This document shows, in pieces, positions 1-8,918 of a stretch of DNA of 64,000 nt. The DNA comes from Micromonospora ureilytica. GTDB taxonomy: Bacteria; Actinomycetota; Actinomycetes; Mycobacteriales; Micromonosporaceae. The translations under genes were made by a program, and so were the position numbers. The notes beneath the pieces were generated by a model. It ran no database searches. It was given only the letters and a program-made list of their open reading frames with translations, and had not been told where the DNA came from. Each line of letters begins with the position of its first letter. Position 1 is the stretch's first letter. Location: positions 4,402,001 to 4,466,000 of the forward strand of contig NZ_JADOTX010000001.1 in assembly GCF_015751765.1 (NCBI RefSeq), read 5' to 3'.

Positions 1-1087
1 CGGGCAGATGGATGCGGCCTGCGGGGATGCCTCGCGCGAGCAGACGTGGCCGCGCACCGGCCAGCATTGCGGGTGGGCCGCAGAGGTAGATGTCCTGGCC
101 GGGCCGGTGATGGTTGACTGCGATGGTCAGGGCGTCGCCCTGCTCGGCCGGCTCCGCGCAGGGGTCGTCGGAGAGGGCCGGCACGATGGTCAGCCAGTCG
201 TGGGCGCACTGCAGCTTGTCGAGGGCGATCGCGTCGTACAGGTCGGTGAAGGTGCGCGCGCCGACGATCAGCGTCACCCGCCGACCGTTCGGTGCGGCGG
301 CGACCTGCTCGACCAGGGCGCGCAGCGGCGCCAGGCCGGTGCCACCGGCGACGAGGAGCAGATCGCTCGTGGTCGCCGGGTCGAGGCTCAGGCCGGTGTC
401 GCCGGGCGGGCCGAGCCAGAGCAGCTCGCCGGGGCGTACCTCATGGACCAGGCGGTGGGAGACGGTGCCGGCGGGTACGGCGCGGACGTGCAGCTCGACG
501 GTGCCGTCCGCGCGTGGGGCGTTGGCCGGCGAGAGCCAACGCCAGTGGCCGGGCAGGCGCGGTGTGCAGACCGGCACGGCCTGACCTGGCTGGAAGGGCA
601 GGCGCCGCCAGGGACGTACCGTCAGGATGGCGATGTCGGGCGACGGCCGGTCATGGCCGATGACCTGGACGTGCCACCAGGCCGGGCCGTTGTCGGCCTG
701 CGCGGCGGCGCGGCGGATGGCGTGCGTGGCGCGGCACAGGGCACGCTCGGCGGCCGTCGTGAGCTGTGGCGTCCACAGTGGCTGCGCGTGGCGGGCCACG
801 GTGGCGAGCAGCGCGTCGCCGATGGTGGTGGCGTGCGGGAGCAGGTCGAAATGACGGTACGCGCGGCCGAGCACCAGGAGCAGCGCCGCCCGGCTCGCCG
901 GGGCGTCGCCGCCGACCAGGAGGCGGCCCAGCGCGGTGAAGAACAGTGGCGCGTCGCGGTGTGGGAGCAACCCGGTTCGGCGGTCTTCGAGGGTGCACCA
1001 GAAGTCGCCGGCGGCCCGCGCGTCGACCGACTCCCAGGCGGCGGCCAGACTCACGCGGGCCGGGTTGTCGTCGTTCACGGCAGGCAT
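1..1087 (-). CDS. Globin-like / FAD-NAD(P) reductase fusion, 3' end beyond window
   Basis: The leftward frame stays open to the window edge, so about 362 codons are visible and the C-terminus is missing. The first ~130 residues look like a divergent globin domain (AYRHFDLLPHATTIG, then WTPQL). A ferredoxin-reductase-like FAD domain and an NAD-binding domain follow (LLLVAGGTGLAPLRAL; YLCGPPAML). This is the flavohaemoprotein layout, whose best known members detoxify nitric oxide, but the usual FAD motif RxYS is replaced by RWLS. The start is GTG/ATG-ambiguous: ATG at 1087 has GGAG five bases upstream, while an in-frame ATG at 1111 has a poorer site. The function is inferred from domain order only. 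Confidence 0.75.
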   Translation of the reverse strand, partial: MPAVNDDNPARVSLAAAWESVDARAAGDFWCTLEDRRTGLLPHRDAPLFFTALGRLLVGGDAPASRAALLLVLGRAYRHFDLLPHATTIGDALLATVARHAQPLWTPQLTTAAERALCRATHAIRRAAAQADNGPAWWHVQVIGHDRPSPDIAILTVRPWRRLPFQPGQAVPVCTPRLPGHWRWLSPANAPRADGTVELHVRAVPAGTVSHRLVHEVRPGELLWLGPPGDTGLSLDPATTSDLLLVAGGTGLAPLRALVEQVAAAPNGRRVTLIVGARTFTDLYDAIALDKLQCAHDWLTIVPALSDDPCAEPAEQGDALTIAVNHHRPGQDIYLCGPPAMLAGARPRLLARGIPAGRIHLP

Positions 1088-1306
1088 GCCGGCTCCAAGT
1101 CGTTGACTCATGGGCTGGCACCGGGGCGGGCGGGAGGAGCTGCGCCGTTGAGGGCCGGCGCAGTTCCGGGACAAGGCACCCGCCCCGGGCCATGCGTTGA
1201 CTGTGGCGGCTGACCAGGTACAACGGGATGTCACGGTGATCATCGGCGCTATGCGCGATCGGTATGCGGTCGACGTCGCGGCTGTCGAATCGGGCAGACT
1301 GCGGGC

Positions 1307-1825
1307 ATGACGGAACGCCCGGTGCTGTATCTGGTCGTCTGTGCCGCGGGCCCGGCGGAGCACATCGACGAGCTGGTCGACCTCCTGATCGCCGACGGGT
1401 GGCGGGTGTGCATGATCGTCAGCCCGACCGCGGCGCCGTGGCTCGACCGGGCGTCGTTACAAGACAAGACCGGCTATCTGGTACGCGTGGAGTGGCGGAT
1501 GCCCGGCGACCCCGAGCCGCACCCGCCTGCTGATGTGGTGGTGGCCGCGCCGGTCACGTTCAACACGGTGACGAAGTGGGCGTTGGGCATCAACGACACG
1601 CTGGCGCTCGGCGTCCTCAACGAGTCGCTGGGGGCGGGGTTGCCGATCATTGCGTTTCCGCACGTCAAGGATGAGCTGGCCGCCCATCCGGCGTACGCGG
1701 GTCACCTGGCGGTGCTGCGCGCCGCCGGCGTTATCGTGGCGGACGGGAAGCCGCTGAACTCGGTAAACGGGCGCGGCCGTTGGGGCGTGGTCATCGACGG
1801 GGTGCGCTCGGCTCGGCGGTCTTGA
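1307..1825 (+). CDS. Flavoprotein, HFCD/phosphopantothenoylcysteine decarboxylase-like
   Basis: A 172-residue protein that begins with a Rossmann-like strand (VLYLVVCAAGPA). It carries the features of the HFCD flavoprotein fold: DVVVAAPVTFNTVTKWALGI matches the flavin-contacting AP-x-(T/S)-x-N-T region, followed by a LPIIAFPHVKDELAAHP segment. Proteins of this size bind FMN and often sit beside XRE regulators in actinomycetes; the substrate is unknown. Its last 35 bases overlap the 3' end of the convergent phosphotransferase gene. Confidence 0.75.
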   Translation: MTERPVLYLVVCAAGPAEHIDELVDLLIADGWRVCMIVSPTAAPWLDRASLQDKTGYLVRVEWRMPGDPEPHPPADVVVAAPVTFNTVTKWALGINDTLALGVLNESLGAGLPIIAFPHVKDELAAHPAYAGHLAVLRAAGVIVADGKPLNSVNGRGRWGVVIDGVRSARRS

Positions 1826-2678
1826 GGGTGGTCCCCGTCGGCGCTGTCGGGCCGCCGGACCGATGCGCGCGTTTTCGGTAGGCCGACCACCGCTGAGCCG
1901 CATCGAGGAGCGGGCCGTGGTGGGGTGCCGACGCGGCAAGCTGTTTGCGTTGCCAGAGCCGCGTCAGGGCGTCGACGAAGCCAGTCACCGACTGTTCGGG
2001 TGCGGAGGCGTACACGGGGATCTGCATGGCCCAAGCCTCGGCCGCAGCCGGCGTGTGACCAGCGCGAACGAGTCGAAGCAGGAGGAACGCAGCGTCGATC
2101 CAAGCCGCGCCACGAGCCGGGCTGGACCAGTCGACGAGTCGAACTCGCATCGCAGCCCCAGCTCTCCCCTCGGGCACCAGGAAGTTCCGGGGCGTCATGT
2201 CGGTATGCAGGAGAGCGTCGCCGTCGACCCACTTCGGATCGATGAGGGTGTGCCAACGGTCGGCGAAGGGGCGCACAGCTAACGGTGGGCAGGGCGTGAG
2301 CTGGCCGCTCAGCTCGGTGAGCAGTGCCACCAGCAGTGGCAGGTCGGGTGATCCGGGGGCCAGGTCGGGGTGCCTCCCCGCGACGTGCTCGAAGCCTAGG
2401 AGTAGCCAGCCGTCGCGCTCGACGGTCCAGAGCAGGCGGGGTGCCGCTTCCGGCAGCCACGGGTTGACGCGAGCCTCGTTGCGATAGAGCCAGGCGGGCG
2501 GGCTGCTCGACTCCCCGCCCTTGCAGAAGAGTGGGCCGGTGGCGGTGTCGAGGGTGACTGCCACCTCGCCGGAGGCCCCGGTAGGAATCGTCCTGGCCGA
2601 ACGGATCGGGCCGGTGCGCCGCTCGACTTCGGCTCGTACCGGCTCGGGAAGCTCGTGCCAGTGGCGACGGCGTGGCAT
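1791..2678 (-). CDS. Aminoglycoside phosphotransferase (APH) family protein
   Basis: A 295-residue protein-kinase-like fold enzyme. The catalytic loop is LLHTDMTPRNFLV (H-x-D-x4-N) and the metal-binding motif is LVDWS, an Asp-Trp variant of DFG/DxD. The N-lobe has ATGPLFCKGG carrying the probable ATP-binding lysine. The start at 2678 (MPRRRHWHEL) has GGAGGG about ten bases upstream; longer readings would run into the neighbouring gene. The true substrate of such stand-alone APH-like proteins is rarely an antibiotic, and nothing here shows resistance. It probably belongs to the same unit as the upstream DUF1399-like gene (65-bp gap). Confidence 0.75.
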   Translation of the reverse strand: MPRRRHWHELPEPVRAEVERRTGPIRSARTIPTGASGEVAVTLDTATGPLFCKGGESSSPPAWLYRNEARVNPWLPEAAPRLLWTVERDGWLLLGFEHVAGRHPDLAPGSPDLPLLVALLTELSGQLTPCPPLAVRPFADRWHTLIDPKWVDGDALLHTDMTPRNFLVPEGRAGAAMRVRLVDWSSPARGAAWIDAAFLLLRLVRAGHTPAAAEAWAMQIPVYASAPEQSVTGFVDALTRLWQRKQLAASAPHHGPLLDAAQRWSAYRKRAHRSGGPTAPTGTTLKTAEPSAPRR

Positions 2679-2743
2679 ACGGCGGCCCTCCGAACGGCGA
2701 GCGGTCCCGGGCAGTCTATGCCCGGGACCGCTGGTCAGCCGCT

Positions 2744-3202
2744 CTATCCTGTTGGGCTGTCGGTGCATCCGGCGTGGCACTGGGTGCACTCAGCTGCACC
2801 CTCAATCGTCCAGACCGCGGCGTCAACGATGAAGCCGGCGGCTCGGATCGCATCGACCGTCCGCGAGATCGGGGCGCCGATTGGATGCGGGACGTCATCG
2901 TCGGGTGTCGGCTCGGGCTCGTGGTGGATGAAACGGCCGGCGATGCGGTGGCAGAACTCCGCGTAGTCGTGGGTGTGAAGGATGAACGTGTGCCAGCCGA
3001 CGTCGACCAGGACGCTCGGACCGATCGGCTCGGCGGTCACGGCGCAGGTGCCGAGGAAGGCCAGCGCCTGGTCCAGGATCCTGGGCGGCAGGTCGGTGGC
3101 CAGCTCGGGATGGTCGTGGGCGATGCGGGCGGACAGCCGGGCGAAGAGTTCGTCGGAGACGAGTGCCCTCCCCGTGCTCGGTCGGGACGTGGTCAGCAGC
3201 AT
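2744..3202 (-). CDS. DUF1399/glycine-rich-domain-protein-like protein
   Basis: A 152-residue protein whose centre (VGWHTFILHTHDYAEFCHRI, then FIHHEP) matches the W-H-x-F-I-x-H-T-x-x-Y-x-x-F-C signature of the DUF1399/GRDP family, which has no known reaction. The C-terminus carries a CTQCHAGC cysteine cluster that may bind metal. The start at 3202 is chosen because AAGGAG lies six bases upstream. It is transcribed away from the XRE regulator gene across a 156-bp divergent region and is followed by the APH-like gene. Confidence 0.7.
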   Translation of the reverse strand: MLLTTSRPSTGRALVSDELFARLSARIAHDHPELATDLPPRILDQALAFLGTCAVTAEPIGPSVLVDVGWHTFILHTHDYAEFCHRIAGRFIHHEPEPTPDDDVPHPIGAPISRTVDAIRAAGFIVDAAVWTIEGAAECTQCHAGCTDSPTG

Positions 3203-3284
3203 GGCGCTCCTTCCGGTGGCTTTCACCCACCGTGCGGCCCGGCGGCCTGACATTGAATGACGGCACGAGCATCATCGATATGCG

Positions 3285-3313
3285 CGCTGCGTATACCGCG
3301 CCTACACGCAGCG
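3285..3313. promoter_or_regulatory. Inverted repeat in divergent promoter region
   Basis: CGCTGCGT (3285-3292) and ACGCAGCG (3306-3313) are perfect 8-bp arms separated by 13 bases. They lie between the divergent DUF1399-like and XRE-regulator genes. The position suits an operator for the adjacent XRE protein, but binding is inferred from position only. Confidence 0.4.
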
Positions 3314-3358
3314 GGTTCAATGGATAGGCTCGATGAAGCTGGATGGACGGAGCCGCCT

Positions 3359-4816
3359 GTGACCCACTCGAACTGCCCCCGCTGCGGCGGACGGCTGGCC
3401 CGGGACAACGACAGCGGGCGGTGTACGCCGTGCCAGGCCGCCGAGCGCGATCGGTTGAGCGCGCCGCCGGTGGTACCCGCGAGCTTCTGGGAGCACGAGC
3501 CGGTACGGCAGGCGCTGGCCGGGCGGCATCTGGGGCGGGCGATCAGGGCGTACCGGTGCCATCCGTACCACGGGCGGGTCGCCTTGCCGCAGACCGTGGT
3601 AGCGGGGTGGCTGGGGATCACGCAGGCGCAGTTGAGCCGGGTAGAGAACGGGCCGCCCCTCGTGCACCTGGACCGGCTGGCGCACTGGGCGCAGCTTCTC
3701 GGGATACCCGCTTCTTGTCTCTGGTTCTCCCTCCCTGGACAGACTCGGCAGTCGGTCGAGAAGGTCGAGACCACCCGCGACTCAACTGATCCACAGGGCG
3801 CTAGGCCGGACGAGGGTCGGCGGGCCCTGTTGGCCGGTATCGCCGCTGTTGCTGCGGGCGCGGGTCTGCTCGGCGGCAGCGAGCTTGTCCAGCCTCGGAG
3901 AATTGGCACAGCGGACATCGCTCGACTGAACGCGGTGCTGGAGCTGTACCGATCGGTGGACCGGGAGTCTGGCGGTGGTCTGCTGTATCGGGAGGTGGCC
4001 CGGTTCGCGGAGTCGGTGTACCGGATGCTTGATTGGTCGCACCCGGCTGGGCTTACATCGCCCCTCATCGCGGCGGTTGCGACAGCTCGCCAATTGGCTG
4101 GCTGGACCGCCTTAGATGCGGGTAGGCATGCCGACGCTCAGCGGCATTTCGTTGCTGGGGAGCGCGCCGCGCTCGCTGCTCAAGACGTGCCGTTGGTCGC
4201 GATGATTCGCTACGCACAGGCCAAGCAGCTTCAACACCTCCGGCATAACCGGGATGCGCTCGCGACACTGCAGCTCACTCACGCGCAGCTCGGGTCACAC
4301 GCCACGCCAGCGGCCAAGGCTCTGCTCTGGGGCGCGGAGGCGGCCTCGATCGCGGCGCTCGGGGACCATCAGACCGCTGTGAGAGCCCTCGGCAAGGCGA
4401 GTGATCAGTTCGAGCGCATCAACAAGGAGCAGGAGCCGGACCGGATGGGCTTCTATGACCGCGGTGAGCTGTTGGCTCAGCACGGTCGCGTCTACCGCGA
4501 CATGGCACGGCGAGACGCCCGGCACGCGGCCAAGGCGGTGCGCTGGGGCAGGGATTCCATCGCGGCCTTCGGAGCGGGGAACGTGCGCAGCACCGTGCTC
4601 AACGAGGTCGGGATGTGCAGCGCGCTGTTCCTCGCCGATGAGCCCGAGCAGGCCATCGAGATCGGGAATCGGTTGCTGGAGAAGTCGCAAGTGATGACTT
4701 CCAAGCGCGTCATCGACCGAGTGATCAATCTGCGCCGTGATCTCGCTCGGCATCGGGAGCTTCCGGAGGTGGCCGCGTTCGACCGTGTCCTCACCGCTCG
4801 GGCTGCGGCCGCATGA
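3359..4816 (+). CDS. Zinc-finger XRE-family transcriptional regulator with C-terminal helical repeats
   Basis: 485 residues. The N-terminus has a CPRCGG...CTPCQ four-cysteine zinc ribbon. A helix-turn-helix follows around residues 75-110 (VVAGWLGITQAQLSRVENG), then a hydrophobic stretch (RRALLAGIAAVAAGAGLLGG). The remaining ~270 residues are TPR-like helices (DRGELLAQHGRVYRD, AIEIGNRLLEKS). This is a common actinomycete regulator type that senses an unknown signal. GTG at 3359 is preferred because GGAG lies seven bases upstream; ATG at 3320 is the alternative. It overlaps the next gene by ATGA, so the two are probably translationally coupled. Third codon positions look less G/C-restricted than in the flanking core genes. 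Confidence 0.8.
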   Translation: MTHSNCPRCGGRLARDNDSGRCTPCQAAERDRLSAPPVVPASFWEHEPVRQALAGRHLGRAIRAYRCHPYHGRVALPQTVVAGWLGITQAQLSRVENGPPLVHLDRLAHWAQLLGIPASCLWFSLPGQTRQSVEKVETTRDSTDPQGARPDEGRRALLAGIAAVAAGAGLLGGSELVQPRRIGTADIARLNAVLELYRSVDRESGGGLLYREVARFAESVYRMLDWSHPAGLTSPLIAAVATARQLAGWTALDAGRHADAQRHFVAGERAALAAQDVPLVAMIRYAQAKQLQHLRHNRDALATLQLTHAQLGSHATPAAKALLWGAEAASIAALGDHQTAVRALGKASDQFERINKEQEPDRMGFYDRGELLAQHGRVYRDMARRDARHAAKAVRWGRDSIAAFGAGNVRSTVLNEVGMCSALFLADEPEQAIEIGNRLLEKSQVMTSKRVIDRVINLRRDLARHRELPEVAAFDRVLTARAAAA

Positions 4817-5721
4817 GCGAGCGGTTCTCCGAGGCGGCGATGACTGCGGCCATGCGGGAAATCGCCGCCACCCTTGGAGTCTCTCCCGAGGCTGCCCAGT
4901 TGCTGCAGTTGACCAACAACGCCGTCTTCGCGTTGCCTCGATCTGGAATCGTCATCCGGATCGCGCGAACCCATCAGCTCCTGGACCGGGTGACCAAGGT
5001 CGTTCAGCTTGGGCGTTGGTTTGCTGGGATCAACGCGCCGACGATCCGGCTCGCGCCCGTTGTCGAGCAGCCGGTCCGAGTCGGAGACCATGTTGCCTCG
5101 GTCTGGTCCTACGTTCAACCACAACCGCCCGCTCCGACGGTGAGGGATCTCGGCCTTGTGCTGCGCGAGTTCCATGCTCTCGACGTGGCCCCCATTGCAC
5201 TCCCGACTTGGGATCCGGTCGGCGACGCCCGACGACGCCTGGCTGACGCCGAAGGTCTCGATCCGAATGACCACGACTTCCTCATGAAGTGGTGCGATCG
5301 CTTGGAGCCGCAGCTCGTTGCGCTCAGCCACAGGGAGGAGCCGAAACTCGTCCACGGGGACGCCCATGTCGGCAACCTGCTGCGAGAGGCAACAGGCCGG
5401 ACGGTGATGTGCGACTTCGATGCCACCTGCATCGGGCCATGGCAGGTTGACCTGGCAGCTGTGGCGGTAGGCGAGGCACGGTTCGGAGGCACGGGCCTAC
5501 ATCGAGGGTTGGCTAGCGCCTACGGCTACGACGTAACCTCGGACCAGTCATGGACACTTTTGCGGGAAGCGCGCGAGTTGAAGATGATCGTAGCCGCCGC
5601 GCCGGTCATTACTGACTCGCCAAGTGTCGCGGGCGAGTTTGCAGACCGCCTCCAATCAGTACGAAAAGGCGATCTGAAAGCCCGTTGGAAGCCATTCGCC
5701 GACCTCGCGCCAAGCCGCTAG
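4813..5721 (+). CDS. APH-family phosphotransferase coupled to XRE regulator
   Basis: 302 residues. The catalytic loop is LVHGDAHVGNLL (H-G-D-x4-N) and the metal site is VMCDFDATCIGPWQVDL. The N-lobe has IVIRIARTHQLL with the expected basic ATP-anchoring residue as Arg rather than Lys. ATGA overlap with the upstream regulator indicates one transcript and coupled translation. Families of this type phosphorylate small molecules or act as pseudo-kinases; the substrate is unknown. It is the second APH-like gene within 3 kb and is only distantly similar to the one at 1791-2678. Confidence 0.8.
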   Translation: MSERFSEAAMTAAMREIAATLGVSPEAAQLLQLTNNAVFALPRSGIVIRIARTHQLLDRVTKVVQLGRWFAGINAPTIRLAPVVEQPVRVGDHVASVWSYVQPQPPAPTVRDLGLVLREFHALDVAPIALPTWDPVGDARRRLADAEGLDPNDHDFLMKWCDRLEPQLVALSHREEPKLVHGDAHVGNLLREATGRTVMCDFDATCIGPWQVDLAAVAVGEARFGGTGLHRGLASAYGYDVTSDQSWTLLREARELKMIVAAAPVITDSPSVAGEFADRLQSVRKGDLKARWKPFADLAPSR

Positions 5722-5808
5722 GGAATACGTCTGTCGGCGAACCGACACTCGTGATGGGACGTCAGCCAGGGGCAGCCTCAAAGCGTCGCGATCGATTAGA
5801 TTGCGCGG

Positions 5809-8800
5809 ATGACGGATCTTGAGCGGGGTGTTTACGAGCACCTGATCACCCGTGAGCTGGCCACGCGCCTCCAGCACGTCGATCCCGCCCTGATCCAGCA
5901 CCACAAACTCGATCCCGCAGACGCACACCACACCCTCGCCCGCCACATCGCCGCCCTGGCCGCCCGCGCCCTCCACTCCGTCCCCAACGGTGACGACAAG
6001 CTCCATCACCAGATCGCAATGGCGAACCAGATCGCCGAGGCCATCGCTACCCTCAGCCCAAAGGCGGCCACGGAGCAGGACCAGGTAACCGACGCCAAGC
6101 ACCTGCTCCACGCCATCGCCGCCCCACCAATCCCACCCGCGGAGCCCACGTTCCCGCAGCGCCCCACCACTCCCCTCTCCACCGGCGCGCTGCTGGTCAA
6201 CGGCCGTCACCAGCCCCGCATCGGCCACGAGGTCAACCACGAGATGGCGTCGGCCGAGAGCGTCGACCTGCTCTGCGCGTTCATCAAGTGGTACGGCCTG
6301 CGGATCGTCGAGCCGGCCATCCGCGAGCTGATTGCCCGAGGCGGCAAGGTCCGCGTCATCACCACCACCTACCTCGGCGCGACCGACCAGCGGGCGCTAG
6401 ACCGGCTCGCCGAGCTCGGTGCCGAGGTCAAGGTGTCGTACGAAACGAGGACCACCCGTCTGCACGCCAAGGCGTGGCTGTTCCGCCGTAACAACGGCAC
6501 CACCACCGCGTACGTCGGCTCGTCGAACCTGTCAAAGACCGCGCTGGTGGATGGCGTGGAGTGGAACGTGCGCATCTCGAACATGGAGCAGCCGCACGTC
6601 ATCGACACGTTCACGGCGACGTTCGAGGACTACTGGAACGATCCGGCGTTCGAGACGTACGACGCGACCAGGGACGCCGAGCGGCTACGGCATGCGTTGA
6701 GCGGGGAGCGCCGCGACGATGCACCGACCGCGATCTCGAACCTCGACGTGCGCCCGTACCCGTATCAGGCCGAGATCCTGGCCGACCTGGACGCCGAGCG
6801 ACTGGTGCACGGACGCTGGCGCAACCTGGTGGTGATGGCGACCGGTACCGGCAAGACCGTTGTCGCGGCCCTCGACTACCGCCGGCTGCACCGCAGCAAG
6901 AAGGCCGATTCGCTGCTGTTCGTGGCTCATCAGGAGCAGATCCTGCGGCAGAGCCTGTCGACGTTCCGGCAGGTTATGGGGGACGGTAGCTTCGGCGAGA
7001 CACTGGTCGCGGGCGAGAAGCCGAACGGTTGGAAGCACGTCTTCGCCTCCATCCAGTCGCTGCACCGCCGGGAGGTCGACCCCGAGGCGTACGACATGGT
7101 GATCGTCGACGAGTTCCACCACGCCGAGGCCCCGACGTACACGCGGTTGTTGGAGCGGCTGCGTCCCCGCGTACTCCTGGGCCTGACCGCGACCCCCGAC
7201 CGCGCCGACGGCGGCGACGTGCGCCGGTGGTTCGATGGCCGCGCGGCCGTTGAGTTGCACCTGTGGGACGCGTTGGAGCGGCAGTTGTTGGCGCCGTTCC
7301 AGTATTTCGGGCTACACGACAACGAGGACCTCTCGCACCTCACCTGGAAACGCGGCCAGGGCTACGACCCGACGCAGCTGAGCACCATCTACACCGGCAA
7401 CGATGCTCGGGCGAAGACAGTGCTGCGCGCGGTCCGCGAGAAGGTGGACGTCGGGCGGATGCGGGCGCTTGGGTTCTGCGTGAGCATCGGGCACGCGGAG
7501 TTCATGGCCAACTCGTTCAGGAAACACGGTGTCGAAGCGGCGGCGGTGACCTCGCGGACCGGCACCGATCGGGCGGGGCTGCTGCGGGACTTCAAGGCCG
7601 GCAAGCTGCGGGTGCTCTTCACGGTGGACCTGTTCAACGAGGGCGTCGACCTGCCGATGGTCGACACGATCCTGATGCTGCGACCCACCGAGAGCGCCAC
7701 GATCTTCCTGCAACAACTCGGCCGCGGCCTACGCCTCGACGACGACAAGCCCTGCCTCACGGTGCTCGACTTCATCGGTGGGCAACACGCCAACTTCCGG
7801 TTCGACCTGCGCTGGCGTGCCCTGACCGGGGTCAGCCGGCGGGCGATCACCGAGGCGGTCCGGGACGACTTCCCGAGCCTGCCCAGCGGCTGCCACGTTG
7901 AACTGGACCGGGTGGCGAAGGAGGTCGTGCTCGCCAACCTGCGATCGGCGCTACCCACCTCGAAAGCCGGCCTCGTGTCTGAGCTGCGGCAACTCGGCGA
8001 CGTCACCCTGGCGACGTTCCTGCGCGAGACCGGCCTGGAGATCGAGGACGTGTACCGATCGGCCAGCGTCGGCGGCTGGACCGGGCTGCGGCGGCTCGCC
8101 GGCATCGAGACGTCCGCTCCCGGTCCGGATGACCGGGAGTTGGGCCGGGCCATCGGTCGCATGCTGCACACCGACGACATCGACCGGCTAGAGCTACTGA
8201 CGAGGGTCGCGGCCGGACCGCCCGCTCCAGGTCAGCAGGTGTACGCGGGCAGCAGCCGACTGCTGGACATGCTGCACTTCAGCCTGTGGGGGCCGAACGC
8301 CCCGCTGGCGATGCGCGACGAACGGCTGGCGCGGCTGTGGAAGGAACCGGCCCGCTGCGCCGAGCTGCGGCAGGTCGCCGAGGTGCTGCGGGACCGCATT
8401 CACCGGGTCACGCCGAGCGTCGCGCCCGGTGCGGTGCCGCTGCGGGTGCACGCGCGGTACAGCCGCAACGAGGCATGTGCCGCCTTCAGGATGACCAACC
8501 CGGGGTCACTGCGCGAGGGCGTGAAGTGGCTGCCCGACGCCCACGCCGACCTGTTCTTCGTCACCCTGGTCAAGTCCGAGGCGCACTACTCCCCCACCAC
8601 CATGTACGCCGACCGGGCCATTACCGACACGCTGTTCCAGTGGGAGTCGCAGAGCACGACGTCCGCGACGTCGACGACCGGGCAGCGCTACACGTCGGGC
8701 GGCTCGACCGTGCACCTCTTCGTTCGGGAAACCCGCATCGCCGACCGCGACCTGGGCGCGCCGCCGTACCTCTACGCCGGCACCATGACGTACGAATCGC

Positions 8801-8892
8801 ACACCGGCGACCGACCCATGCGCGTCCTGTGGCAGCTCCACCACGCCCTACCCGCCGACACGTACGCCGCAGCTCGGGCCATCGCCGCCTGA
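5809..8892 (+). CDS. PLD-nuclease / DEAD-like helicase / DUF3427 protein
   Basis: 1027 residues. The order is an N-terminal helical region, then a phospholipase-D-like nuclease domain around residues 150-290 (LHAKAWLF at ~218, then YVGSSNLSKTAL: an H-x-K...GSSN half-site). A superfamily 2 helicase follows, with Walker A ATGTGKTVV at ~345, VDEFHHAEA as motif II at ~432 and motif VI QQLGRGLR. The C-terminal ~350 residues resemble DUF3427. This single-gene architecture is known from restriction-like and antiphage defence neighbourhoods; it would bind and possibly cut nucleic acid using ATP. The gene stands alone, with no modification methylase nearby. Confidence 0.85.
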   Translation: MTDLERGVYEHLITRELATRLQHVDPALIQHHKLDPADAHHTLARHIAALAARALHSVPNGDDKLHHQIAMANQIAEAIATLSPKAATEQDQVTDAKHLLHAIAAPPIPPAEPTFPQRPTTPLSTGALLVNGRHQPRIGHEVNHEMASAESVDLLCAFIKWYGLRIVEPAIRELIARGGKVRVITTTYLGATDQRALDRLAELGAEVKVSYETRTTRLHAKAWLFRRNNGTTTAYVGSSNLSKTALVDGVEWNVRISNMEQPHVIDTFTATFEDYWNDPAFETYDATRDAERLRHALSGERRDDAPTAISNLDVRPYPYQAEILADLDAERLVHGRWRNLVVMATGTGKTVVAALDYRRLHRSKKADSLLFVAHQEQILRQSLSTFRQVMGDGSFGETLVAGEKPNGWKHVFASIQSLHRREVDPEAYDMVIVDEFHHAEAPTYTRLLERLRPRVLLGLTATPDRADGGDVRRWFDGRAAVELHLWDALERQLLAPFQYFGLHDNEDLSHLTWKRGQGYDPTQLSTIYTGNDARAKTVLRAVREKVDVGRMRALGFCVSIGHAEFMANSFRKHGVEAAAVTSRTGTDRAGLLRDFKAGKLRVLFTVDLFNEGVDLPMVDTILMLRPTESATIFLQQLGRGLRLDDDKPCLTVLDFIGGQHANFRFDLRWRALTGVSRRAITEAVRDDFPSLPSGCHVELDRVAKEVVLANLRSALPTSKAGLVSELRQLGDVTLATFLRETGLEIEDVYRSASVGGWTGLRRLAGIETSAPGPDDRELGRAIGRMLHTDDIDRLELLTRVAAGPPAPGQQVYAGSSRLLDMLHFSLWGPNAPLAMRDERLARLWKEPARCAELRQVAEVLRDRIHRVTPSVAPGAVPLRVHARYSRNEACAAFRMTNPGSLREGVKWLPDAHADLFFVTLVKSEAHYSPTTMYADRAITDTLFQWESQSTTSATSTTGQRYTSGGSTVHLFVRETRIADRDLGAPPYLYAGTMTYESHTGDRPMRVLWQLHHALPADTYAAARAIAA

Positions 8893-8918
8893 TATCGGCC
8901 GTCCGTCCGCTCGCCCGG

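Noticed and set aside
8..1213. Long rightward open frame of 401 codons at the left edge
   Set aside because: Its translation is low-complexity Gly/Arg/Val without any domain; the opposite strand encodes a globin/flavoreductase with clear NAD-binding motifs that runs off the window.
1791..5721. Aminoglycoside resistance by the two APH-like genes
   Set aside because: Only the general kinase fold is visible; neither matches a named resistance enzyme and the context is regulatory.
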